Positions 5,241 to 11,952 of a stretch of 11,952 nucleotides of DNA are shown here, piece by piece. Location: the NCBI GenBank assembly GCA_023416175.1, contig JAEZIE010000188.1, forward strand, positions 1 through 11,952, in the 5' to 3' direction. The notes below the pieces were generated by a model. It had not been told where the DNA came from. It worked only from the letters and a program-made list of their open reading frames with translations, and ran no database searches. Position numbers and translations under genes: made by a program. Position 1 is the stretch's first letter, and the number at the start of each line of letters is the position of its first letter. The stretch is from Bacillota bacterium (GTDB lineage: Bacteria; Bacillota; Clostridia; Christensenellales; CAG-138).

Positions 5241-6932
5241 TTATGATACCGGCGGCAGGTAGTTTTTAATCGTCGTCCGTATCCAGCCGTCCCCGTAATA
5301 TCCGTAGTGGCTTTCCACGGTTTTTGCCTTGAGGTCAAAGAGGGAAACGCACCCTTCAATGCGGGTCTGTTTCCCATCCAGGCTTTTGGGGTTCTTTGCG
5401 TAATATGCCGGATACTTGCCATACGGCGCAAGGAAATCGGCGATCCGCCTCGCGTCCTCATACCCGATGCTGCCCTTTTCCTCCAGTGTGGACCGGATTT
5501 CATAATTGAGCGTATCATAGCGCCACTGGATGTCGTTGACATTTCCCCGGACCACCATCGCAGTCCATGGATCCATGGTGCAATAGCGCATGGGCGGTAG
5601 TACGAAGTGGTTGCCGGTCACATGTATGTTCCCGTCTGCCCGCTCCGGCGCAAAATAGAAGCTGGAGGGGCAGTTTTTTTGCTCCGGCGTGCGGTTGATA
5701 AATCCATCCGGAGCGAACGCATCCGGGTAGAGGGTGATGGAAGCGTCCTTGGTCTTCTTCTGATAGTCCTTCCAGAGCTCGGGGTTATACGCGAGGTATT
5801 CCCTGGGGTAGGGTGCGCTGCACCATCGCACCATCGCTCCGTTTTTGAATGGAGCGCCGGGGTGGGCCAATAAGTATGTTTCATCCGGCAAAAACGGGCG
5901 TAGTTCGGGTGCTGGATAGTTTGAAAGATCCATACGGTTGGCGGACATGCCCGCTTCCACCGTACACGCGAGGTCCAGCGTGCCGTCGGAAAGGACATAG
6001 TTCCATGCAACCCCGCGGTCGGCGTTTACAATTACGTCGGCCGCCGCCCGGATATTCCCCCCGTACAGGACGGCGTCGCGTGCAAGCAGCAGAGAATTTA
6101 TCCCCACTGCGGAGGGGTTGCAGTTTGCCCCCGGCGACATATTGACGCCTATCGCCACGCCGTTCTCGTTCATGGCGCTGATGCTGCCTGCCATGCCGGG
6201 GGCTGTGACGCTTACATAGGGGTAGAGCGCGGCATCGGGCTGTTCTGCCGGCACATGGATCACATGACAGAGGTTGTTTTGGAACACGCCGCCGGAAGCG
6301 AACATGAAATCCCGCGCAAAATAATGGCCGCCGTTTGCCGCTGCTCCAAATACGGAGAACGCGTTGCACATCATGGTCAGTTTGATCGAGTTCGCCGTTA
6401 CCGCCGGGGCCCGTTTTTGAAAGAAGTCGCCGGAATAGACAAGAGCGCACAGCACATCAAACGCCACGTTCATCACGACGAGGCGTTTTTTTGTTACCTT
6501 GGTTCTGGGGTTTGCCTTTTTGCAGCCGTCTAGCATGCCGGAAATTTCCGAATGGATATGCTCGGGTAACGCATCAAACGTATGCTCCGAAAGCTCATAG
6601 AGCAGTTCCGTCAACAGCTTCTGAATGAGCGGGAAGCGGTTGAGGAACTCAATATCCAGAAAGTCGAATATCACGTTGTCCGTGAAGCGGACGGCCATGT
6701 CCGCCATTTCTTTTTCACAGAGCAGGCCCAAGAGGTACCCCCGTTCGTACGGCGTTCCCTCCACATAGCAGCAGCGCTTGCCCCGGCCTGTGTCATACGA
6801 AAGGATATGCCGGTGCGCCGCCATTGCGCCGACCCGTCCTGCGTAAGTATACACCTTTACGATTTTATACCCATCCGCCTCAAACGCGGCGTTGAGCCGG
6901 TTGATGGTCTCCATGGTGCGGTTATTCTCCAT
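5241..6932 (-). CDS. C45-like (acyl-CoA:6-APA acyltransferase family) Ntn hydrolase, long form
   Basis: This 563-residue protein resembles the C45 family (isopenicillin N acyltransferase-like), Ntn-fold enzymes that cleave or transfer amide-linked acyl groups using a Cys made N-terminal by self-cleavage. Three family-like blocks are visible: EGTPYERGYLLG at 58-69; MCNAFSVFGAAANGGHYFARDFMF around 188-211, with predicted nucleophile Cys189 and the R-D pair 207/208; and GMAGSISAMNENGVAIGVN at 246-264. A later VRGN..RYDTL segment fits the C-terminal part. I chose the ATG at 6932 because AGGGGGG lies 8 bases upstream. The frame stays open to 7052, but those extra 40 codons look non-coding and fall over a likely promoter. 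I see no signal peptide, so it is probably cytoplasmic. It is unusually long, and the residue before Cys189 is Met rather than the Gly seen in penicillin acyltransferase. The substrate is unknown; conjugated bile acids, N-acyl amino acids, peptides or beta-lactams are possible. Confidence 0.75.
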   Translation of the reverse strand: MENNRTMETINRLNAAFEADGYKIVKVYTYAGRVGAMAAHRHILSYDTGRGKRCCYVEGTPYERGYLLGLLCEKEMADMAVRFTDNVIFDFLDIEFLNRFPLIQKLLTELLYELSEHTFDALPEHIHSEISGMLDGCKKANPRTKVTKKRLVVMNVAFDVLCALVYSGDFFQKRAPAVTANSIKLTMMCNAFSVFGAAANGGHYFARDFMFASGGVFQNNLCHVIHVPAEQPDAALYPYVSVTAPGMAGSISAMNENGVAIGVNMSPGANCNPSAVGINSLLLARDAVLYGGNIRAAADVIVNADRGVAWNYVLSDGTLDLACTVEAGMSANRMDLSNYPAPELRPFLPDETYLLAHPGAPFKNGAMVRWCSAPYPREYLAYNPELWKDYQKKTKDASITLYPDAFAPDGFINRTPEQKNCPSSFYFAPERADGNIHVTGNHFVLPPMRYCTMDPWTAMVVRGNVNDIQWRYDTLNYEIRSTLEEKGSIGYEDARRIADFLAPYGKYPAYYAKNPKSLDGKQTRIEGCVSLFDLKAKTVESHYGYYGDGWIRTTIKNYLPPVS

Positions 6933-6940
6933 GGCGCTTT

Positions 6941-6947
6941 CCCCCCT
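6941..6947 (-). promoter_or_regulatory. Ribosome binding site that sets the C45-like gene start
   Basis: AGGGGGG on the minus strand, 8 bases before the ATG at 6932, is the only strong ribosome binding site in this upstream region. It decides for this start over the ATG 120 bases further out. Confidence 0.7.
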
Positions 6948-7022
6948 GTCACTGCGTGTATATAAAATGACTATGCGGGAATAGGCGGAAACTTGATAGG
7001 ACAGGCTATTCTTTGGACAATC

Positions 7023-7052
7023 CTTATACATACACTGTAAATCTTTATACAA
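7023..7052 (-). promoter_or_regulatory. Possible promoter of the C45-like gene
   Basis: On the minus strand TTGTAT (7047-7052) and TATAAG (7023-7028) are 18 bases apart, giving a transcription start near 7016 and a leader of about 84 nt. The boxes are moderate matches in an AT-rich stretch where chance hits are common. Confidence 0.4.
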
Positions 7053-7102
7053 TCTTTATTGCGCGTAAGATATCCTTCATACTGCGTTTATTTGTAAGCA
7101 GG

Positions 7103-7108
7103 TATACT
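7103..7108 (+). promoter_or_regulatory. Possible -10 box for the P-type ATPase operon
   Basis: TATACT is a 5-of-6 match to the -10 consensus and would start transcription near 7115, about 70 nt before the ATPase start. No good -35 is visible 16-18 bases upstream, so an activator may be needed, or the true promoter lies elsewhere between 6960 and 7110. A short imperfect hairpin (7107-7125, CTCAT..ATGAG) overlaps the predicted start. I recognise no riboswitch in 7110-7183. Confidence 0.35.
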
Positions 7109-7183
7109 CATGCCAAAAGGATGAGACGGACACGGAAACGAAATCGCAACAAAATATGCGGATAGAGCGCAGAAAAAGGGTGT

Positions 7184-10021
7184 GTGCGCGGCGATATGCT
7201 GTATAATGGAAATGAACTCAAAGAACAAAACGAGATGAACGCCAACATCCATCGGCTGGCCGTGGACGAGGTGTTTGCCGCGTTAGCATCAAATTCGATA
7301 GGGCTCACGGGCGAAGAAGCCTCAAAAAGGCTTTCGGCCTATGGGAAAAATGAGCTGCAGGAAAAGAAGGGTACGCCGCTCATCGTACGCTTCCTTTCCA
7401 ATTTCACGCACTTGATGGCGATTTTGCTATGGATATCAGGTATCGTGGGCTTTATGGCGAAGCTGCCGGAGCTAGGCTTTGCGGTTTGGATGGTGAATAT
7501 CATCAATGGCGTTTTCAGCTTCTGGCAGGAGTTTCGCGCCAGCAAGGCTACGGAGGCCCTTAAGAAGATGCTGCCCGCCTATGCGCGTGTTCTTCGCGAT
7601 GGTGAGGAGCAGCGCATCCTGGCCGAAGAGCTTGTCCCCGGCGACGTACTGCTTTTAAACGAGGGCGACCGGATCTCCGCAGATGCCCGTCTGGTGGAAG
7701 ACAACGACTTACGGGTCAACCAGTCCACGCTCACCGGTGAATCGCATCCGGTACACAAAGGACGGGATGCAATCCTTCGAACCGACCTTTCCCGCGCGGA
7801 ACAGCCCAACATCGTGTTCATGGGAACGACGGTGGCAGGTGGTACCGGCAAGGCGGTGGTGTTCGCTACCGGCATGCGGACGGAGTTTGGCAAGATCGCG
7901 GGACTCACCCAGTCGCTCAAGGAGGAGCAAAGCCCTCTGCAAAAGGAAATGGGCAAGATCACGAAGACCGTTTCCATACTTGCGGTGAGCATTGGCGTAG
8001 CGTTCTTCCTGCTCTCTATGTTGCTTGCGGGCACTCATATCGCCGTGGCGTTTGTGTTCGCAATGGGCATGATCGTGGCGTTTATCCCGGAAGGCTTGCT
8101 GCCCACCGTCACGCTTTCGCTTGCGATGGGCGTACAGCGCATGGCCAAGCGCCATGCGCTCATCAAACGCCTTTCGGCAGTCGAAACGCTCGGATGCACC
8201 ACTGTGATTTGTACGGATAAGACAGGTACGCTCACCCAGAACGAGATGACGGTGAGCAACGTCTGGACATCGGAGCGCGCGTTTGAAGTAAGCGGCGTAG
8301 GTTACGATGCAAAAGACGGCGCCGTATTGTATAACGGAACCTTAGTGGACCGGGCAGACCAGCCGGTCAGCGAACTCCTTGGCGCTGCGGCGCTTTGCTG
8401 CAATGCCCGTCTGGTACCGCCAAACGGTGAAAGCAGCCGCTTTGAGGTGCTGGGGGACCCGACAGAGGCTGCGCTCATCGTGCTGGCCCAAAAGCAGGGG
8501 CTCCTACTGGATCAGCTTCGTGCGACACTGCCGCGCATCAGAGAGCTGCCGTGTGACTCCAGCCGCAAGCGCATGAGCACCATCCATCATACGCAGTCGG
8601 GCCGTGTTTCCTATTGCAAGGGTGCGCCCAAGGAAGTGATGGAGCTTTGCACGCGTGTCCTCCTCCATGGCGGCATTGCGCCCATGACGGAAGAGCTTCG
8701 CGCGAGCATCATGACCGCCAACGACCAGTACGCAAGAAACGGCCTGAGGGTACTCGCCATTGCTACCCGCTCTCTCGAAGGAGTAGAGGACCTGCCCGTC
8801 AGCCTGAGCGATTATACACCTGAGCTGATTGAGCAGGATATGACGTTCCTGGGCCTTGTCGCCATGGTGGATCCACCGCGGCCGGAGGTCGCAAAAGCGG
8901 TGGAAAAATGCCACCGAGCGGGCATCCGCATCATCATGATTACGGGCGATTACGGCCTGACGGCGGAGAGCATCGCTCGCCGCATCGGCATTGTGGAAGG
9001 GGAGCACGTACGCATCGTCACCGGCGTGGAGTTGGAGAAGATGAGTACGGAGGATTTAAAGCAAGCCCTTTCCGGCCAGGTGGTGTTTGCCCGCGTCGCG
9101 CCCGAGCAGAAGCTGCAGGTGGTTTCCGCACTTCAGGAGCTGGGGCATGTGGTGGCCGTTACGGGCGACGGCGTGAACGACTCTCCCGCGCTCAAGAAAG
9201 CGGATATCGGCGTGGCTATGGGGATTACGGGCACGGACGTCGCCAAGGAAGCCGCGGATATGATCCTTACGGACGACAACTTTGCCTCCATCGTCAACGC
9301 GGTGGAAGAAGGACGCGCGGTATACAACAACATCCGCAAGTTTGCGCTGTATATCTTCAACAGCAATGTGCCTGAAGCCATACCTGTGGTATTCTACCTA
9401 TTCTCCGGCGGGGCCATCCCGCTGCCGTTGACCATTATGCAGGTGCTTGCCATCGACCTTGGTACGGATATGGTCCCGGGTATGGGCTTGGGCGCGGAAG
9501 CGCCTGAGGCGGGCATTATGGAAGTACCGCCCCGTTCGCAGAAGGAGCCGTTGCTCACGAAAAAGCTGTTTGTGCGTGCGTTCTTCTACTACGGCATGGT
9601 GGAAGCGGCGCTGAGTATGGCAGCATTCTTCTTCCTGTACTGGACGCATGGCTGGCGTCTTGGCATGCCCCTGGCCTCTTCGGGTCCCGTTTATGCTGCG
9701 GCGACAACCATGACGTTTGCAGCCATCGTGATGGCCCAGGTGGGCATGGTGTTCAATTGTAGGACCGATAAGGCCTCCATGTTCAAGACGGGCTTCACCA
9801 CCAACCGCCTGATACTCATCGGTATTGCCGTGGAGGCCGTACTGCTGTTGCTATTAAGCTACGTACCATTCCTCAACAACGTCTTCAACACAGCGCCGCT
9901 CAGGCTGCAGGATTGGGCGTTCCTGGTGTTTATACCGCCGTTCGTACTGTTGATAGAGGAAATCGGCAAAGTCATACGCCGCAAGCGGGTGCAGCATAAA
10001 GCCGGGGTACAAACCGAATGA
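7184..10021 (+). CDS. P-type cation ATPase of the Na,K-ATPase-like (P2C) type
   Basis: This 945-residue membrane pump couples ATP hydrolysis to cation transport. Catalytic motifs are complete: TGES at 184-187, phosphorylated Asp345 in DKTGTLTQ, nucleotide-site KGAP with Lys479, and TGDGVND at 660-666. About ten membrane segments are visible (M1 about 71-92, M2 about 96-116, M4 with IPEGLL, M5-M10 after about 715). Membrane motifs match the Na,K/H,K-ATPase branch: PEGLLPTVT with Glu303, SNVPE in M5 (Ser727, Asn728, Glu731), and IDLGTDMVP in M6 (Asp758, Asp762). SERCA instead has an NLVTDGLPA-type M6. Glu884 in M9 is also kept, but the M8 Asp position is Met855. No beta-subunit gene is nearby. 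The start is uncertain: the GTG at 7184 has AAAGGG only 3 bases upstream; the ATG at 7196 or 7235 is possible. The stop overlaps an ATG at 10018, and RCK genes follow, suggesting Na+/K+ transport. Confidence 0.93.
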   Translation: MRGDMLYNGNELKEQNEMNANIHRLAVDEVFAALASNSIGLTGEEASKRLSAYGKNELQEKKGTPLIVRFLSNFTHLMAILLWISGIVGFMAKLPELGFAVWMVNIINGVFSFWQEFRASKATEALKKMLPAYARVLRDGEEQRILAEELVPGDVLLLNEGDRISADARLVEDNDLRVNQSTLTGESHPVHKGRDAILRTDLSRAEQPNIVFMGTTVAGGTGKAVVFATGMRTEFGKIAGLTQSLKEEQSPLQKEMGKITKTVSILAVSIGVAFFLLSMLLAGTHIAVAFVFAMGMIVAFIPEGLLPTVTLSLAMGVQRMAKRHALIKRLSAVETLGCTTVICTDKTGTLTQNEMTVSNVWTSERAFEVSGVGYDAKDGAVLYNGTLVDRADQPVSELLGAAALCCNARLVPPNGESSRFEVLGDPTEAALIVLAQKQGLLLDQLRATLPRIRELPCDSSRKRMSTIHHTQSGRVSYCKGAPKEVMELCTRVLLHGGIAPMTEELRASIMTANDQYARNGLRVLAIATRSLEGVEDLPVSLSDYTPELIEQDMTFLGLVAMVDPPRPEVAKAVEKCHRAGIRIIMITGDYGLTAESIARRIGIVEGEHVRIVTGVELEKMSTEDLKQALSGQVVFARVAPEQKLQVVSALQELGHVVAVTGDGVNDSPALKKADIGVAMGITGTDVAKEAADMILTDDNFASIVNAVEEGRAVYNNIRKFALYIFNSNVPEAIPVVFYLFSGGAIPLPLTIMQVLAIDLGTDMVPGMGLGAEAPEAGIMEVPPRSQKEPLLTKKLFVRAFFYYGMVEAALSMAAFFFLYWTHGWRLGMPLASSGPVYAAATTMTFAAIVMAQVGMVFNCRTDKASMFKTGFTTNRLILIGIAVEAVLLLLLSYVPFLNNVFNTAPLRLQDWAFLVFIPPFVLLIEEIGKVIRRKRVQHKAGVQTE

Positions 10022-10038
10022 AAGAGAGAGTGGTCAAC

Positions 10039-10704
10039 ATGAGGATCATCGTAGTGGGGTGCGGGCGTATGGGTTCGGGTCTTGCTGTAGCATTGAGCAA
10101 GGCCGGGCACAGCGTCACGGTCATCGATTCGGACAAAACCGCCTTTGAACGGCTGGACGCTCCCTTCAAAGGGACCACAATAGAGGGCGTGGGGTTTGAT
10201 AAAGAAATCCTCCAAAAAGCGAATATTCAAAAATCCGACGCTGTGGCTGCATTTACCGCCAGCGATGAATCCAACGCCGTTATCGCCCGCATGGCGCGGG
10301 AGATCTACCATGTGCCCAAGGTGGTGGCGCGGCTGTACGACCGCCGCAAGGCGGAAATCTATAAGCGCCTGGGCATTCAGACCATCTCCTCCACCACATG
10401 GGGCATCAAGCGCGCGACGGATCTTTTAAGCTATTCCCCGCTCAACACGGTATTGAGCCTGGGGCAGGGGGATGTGGAGATCGTCGAAATGGAAGTCCCG
10501 GCGCTTTTAATTGGCCACAAGGTCAATGAGCTGACCGCGCTGGGTGAGATCCATGTTGTGGCCATTGAGCGGGAAAACAAAACCATACTGCCCACCATGG
10601 GCACGGTATTTGCGCGCGGGGATATGCTCTATATCGCTGTGGCGATCGCTTCTACCGGGCGGCTTAGGCGCCTATTAGGCTACAACGACGGAAAGGGGAT
10701 GTGA
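10039..10704 (+). CDS. TrkA/KtrA-type potassium channel regulatory protein (first RCK)
   Basis: This cytoplasmic single-RCK protein of 221 residues has the length of KtrA and about half that of E. coli TrkA. It starts with a Rossmann fold, MRIIVVGCGRMG, with Gly7, 9 and 12 and an acidic Asp30 at the end of strand 2, as in NAD(H)- or nucleotide-binding RCK domains. A TrkA-C-like domain follows (about 145-215, LIGHKVNELTALGEIHVVAIERE). Such proteins form rings that gate TrkH/KtrB-type potassium channels in response to nucleotides. I prefer the ATG at 10039 because RCK proteins begin directly with strand 1, as the next gene does. An ATG at 10018 overlaps the ATPase stop (ATGA) and would add seven residues, so coupled translation from there is also possible. 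The second RCK gene starts 4 bp after its stop. Confidence 0.9.
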   Translation: MRIIVVGCGRMGSGLAVALSKAGHSVTVIDSDKTAFERLDAPFKGTTIEGVGFDKEILQKANIQKSDAVAAFTASDESNAVIARMAREIYHVPKVVARLYDRRKAEIYKRLGIQTISSTTWGIKRATDLLSYSPLNTVLSLGQGDVEIVEMEVPALLIGHKVNELTALGEIHVVAIERENKTILPTMGTVFARGDMLYIAVAIASTGRLRRLLGYNDGKGM

Positions 10705-10708
10705 GCGT

Positions 10709-11377
10709 ATGAAGGTCATTATTGTAGGCGGCGGCCAGGTAGGCGCGTATCTTGCTGGCCTGCTTCTTGGCCGTTCCCATCAGGTAACGGTAGTGGAGCA
10801 GCGCGAGTCGCGCCACGCGCCGCTATTGCGGGATCTTCCCGAGGACATCATATTGATGGGCAACGGTACTGATACAAAAGTACTTGAGGCCGCGGGCATA
10901 AAAGATGCGGACGTTGTAGCCGCTGTGACCGGATCGGACGAAACCAACCTTGTGATCGCCACGCTTGCACGGCTGGAATACGGCGTACGTCGCGTGGTGG
11001 GCCGCGTGAACAACCCGAAGAACGCCTGGCTCTTTACCCCCATCATGGGTGTTGACGCCGCGCTCAATCAAGCGGACCTCATGGCGCGCCTGGTGGCGGA
11101 AGAACTCTCCCTGGGGGACATGATGACGCTCTTAAACCTTCATCAGGGCCAATACTCCCTGGTGGAAAAGACCGTTTCCAACACCTCCAGGGTGGTGGGG
11201 CATCCGCTTGTGGACATCAAACTGCCAACAGAATGCGTCCTGGTGGCGGTGATACGGGGCACGGAACTGATCCTTCCCCGCGGTAACACGGTGCTTCTTG
11301 CCGGGGACAAGGTCATTTCGCTCACCGGCGTGACGCACCAGCAGGAACTTAGCGAACTGCTGGGGCCGCAATCATAA
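10709..11377 (+). CDS. TrkA/KtrA-type potassium channel regulatory protein (second RCK)
   Basis: This second single-RCK protein has 222 residues. The N-terminal Rossmann motif MKVIIVGGGQVG has Gly7, 9 and 12. Strand 2 ends in Glu30 (VTVVEQRE), where the first copy has Asp. The middle SDETNLVIATLARLEYGVRRVVGRVNNPKNAWLF is typical of TrkA-N. A TrkA-C domain follows (about 150-215, VVGHPLVDIKLPTECVLVAVIRGTELILPRGNT). It is clearly diverged from the first copy, so this is not a recent duplication. AAAGGGGAT lies just upstream, overlapping the end of the first gene. Together the two could make a mixed ring equivalent to the two halves of full-length TrkA. A KdpD-like gene follows after 27 bp with no terminator. 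Confidence 0.92.
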   Translation: MKVIIVGGGQVGAYLAGLLLGRSHQVTVVEQRESRHAPLLRDLPEDIILMGNGTDTKVLEAAGIKDADVVAAVTGSDETNLVIATLARLEYGVRRVVGRVNNPKNAWLFTPIMGVDAALNQADLMARLVAEELSLGDMMTLLNLHQGQYSLVEKTVSNTSRVVGHPLVDIKLPTECVLVAVIRGTELILPRGNTVLLAGDKVISLTGVTHQQELSELLGPQS

Positions 11378-11385
11378 GAATATCT

Positions 11386-11396
11386 GGAGGCGGGGG
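11386..11396 (+). promoter_or_regulatory. Ribosome binding site region of the KdpD-like gene
   Basis: GGAGGCGGGGG lies between the second RCK stop and the KdpD-like reading frame. Its G-run ends 8 bases before TTG 11405 and 17 before ATG 11414, which favours the TTG start. Neither spacing to the GGAGG core (14 and 23 bases) is ideal. Confidence 0.45.
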
Positions 11397-11404
11397 TAGC
11401 CACA

Positions 11405-11952
11405 TTGGAAGGGATGGCACAAAAGGGGACGCCGGAATGGCCGCACAGGGATACTAGAAGGGGCAGGCTCAAGCTGTTCTTCGGCTATGCGCCGGGCTCG
11501 GGCAAGACCTACGCCATGCTAGATGACGCGCTGGGGCTGTATAAGAGCGGGGTAGACGTACTCGTCGGGTCCGTCTCGCCCCATGCGTTCCCGGAGACTG
11601 CGGAACTGCTGCATGGCCTTCCCTGTATTTCACCGCAGCCGACAGAGCTTGATCTGGACGCGGCATTGAAGCGCAGGCCTGCCCTGATTGTCATAGACGA
11701 TATCGCCCGCAAAAACCCGGAAAATAGCCGCAACAAGATGCGTTATCAGGACGTAGAGGAACTGCAGAACGCCGGGGTTGACGTATACGCCACCGTTGGG
11801 CTGGAGCAAATAGAAAGCCTGAATGAACTGATTGGAGCCTTGACCGGGCAGGCGGCAGAGGAAACCATACCCGATGCGGTATTTGATAACGCCGAGCAAG
11901 TTACATTCATCGATATCGACCCGGAGGACCTTATGCGCCGCCTGCAGGCGGA
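11405..11952 (+). CDS. KdpD N-terminal-domain protein, 3' truncated by the window
   Basis: The visible 182 residues match the N-terminal cytoplasmic domain of KdpD, the potassium/turgor sensor kinase. They include RRGRLKLFFGYAPGSGKTYAML with Walker A at 27-35 (Lys34), a Walker B-like strand IVIDD at 95-99, SRNKMRYQDVEEL from 108, and IESLNEL near 136-142. Some signature residues differ: the usual DELAHTN is DDIARKN, and the usual NVQHLESLND is GLEQIESLNE, losing two His. The start is TTG 11405 or ATG 11414; no ATG lies closer to the GGAGG at 11386. The gene continues past 11952, so it could be a full sensor kinase, a short form with a universal-stress-protein domain, or only this domain. Its place after two RCK genes supports a role in potassium sensing. 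Confidence 0.85.
   Translation, partial: MEGMAQKGTPEWPHRDTRRGRLKLFFGYAPGSGKTYAMLDDALGLYKSGVDVLVGSVSPHAFPETAELLHGLPCISPQPTELDLDAALKRRPALIVIDDIARKNPENSRNKMRYQDVEELQNAGVDVYATVGLEQIESLNELIGALTGQAAEETIPDAVFDNAEQVTFIDIDPEDLMRRLQA

Noticed and set aside
5881..6450. Open frame of 189 codons on the minus strand in another frame of the C45-like gene
   Set aside because: Its Arg- and Gly-rich product is typical of an out-of-frame shadow in GC-rich DNA. The C45-like frame carries the conserved motifs.
7110..7183. A c-di-AMP (ydaO) or manganese (yybP-ykoY) riboswitch upstream of the ATPase
   Set aside because: Both classes often precede potassium or metal transport genes, but I could not find their conserved core sequences, and the leader is too short for a full ydaO element.

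Overview
The window looks like chromosomal DNA of a low-oxygen member of the Bacillota, most likely class Clostridia, with moderately high GC. The evidence is a decarboxylase-holB-ricT (yaaO-holB-yaaT) cluster of the Bacillus/Clostridium type, a 56-residue clostridial 2[4Fe-4S] ferredoxin, and purine-rich GGAGG-type ribosome binding sites. I cannot name the genus from sequence alone. I see no phage, insertion sequence, CRISPR array or rRNA.

Layout. Bases 1-75 hold a complete tRNA-Asn(GTT) with encoded CCA on the minus strand, with a possible promoter to its right. Bases 216-4810 form one plus-strand operon: promoter, Orn/Lys/Arg-type PLP decarboxylase, HAD phosphatase, DNA polymerase III delta' subunit (holB), RicT/YaaT with an unusual Gln/Pro/Arg-rich repeat tail, then a hairpin and an intrinsic terminator. 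Bases 4944-5232 are a single-gene ferredoxin unit with its own extended -10 promoter and a terminator probably shared with the convergent gene. Bases 5241-6932 (minus) encode a long C45-like Ntn-hydrolase/acyltransferase. It is separated by an AT-rich divergent region of about 250 bp from a rightward operon that runs off the right edge.

The rightward operon (7184-11952) is the most interesting part. It has a 945-residue P-type ATPase whose ion-site residues match the Na,K-ATPase (P2C) branch rather than the SERCA branch, two consecutive single-RCK (TrkA/KtrA-type) proteins, and the start of a protein with the KdpD N-terminal nucleotide-binding domain. The genes are overlapping or closely spaced. 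Together they suggest a Na+/K+ homeostasis module: an ATP-driven pump, cytoplasmic gating subunits for a Trk/Ktr-type potassium channel, and a KdpD-like sensor. The channel itself is not in the window and I predict it lies just downstream.

The housekeeping operon joins replication-clamp loading, polyamine or amino-acid decarboxylation and RNA-maturation functions, as in the Bacillus yaaO-tmk-yaaQ-yaaR-holB-yaaT region, but tmk, yaaQ and yaaR are absent here and a HAD phosphatase gene sits between the decarboxylase and holB.
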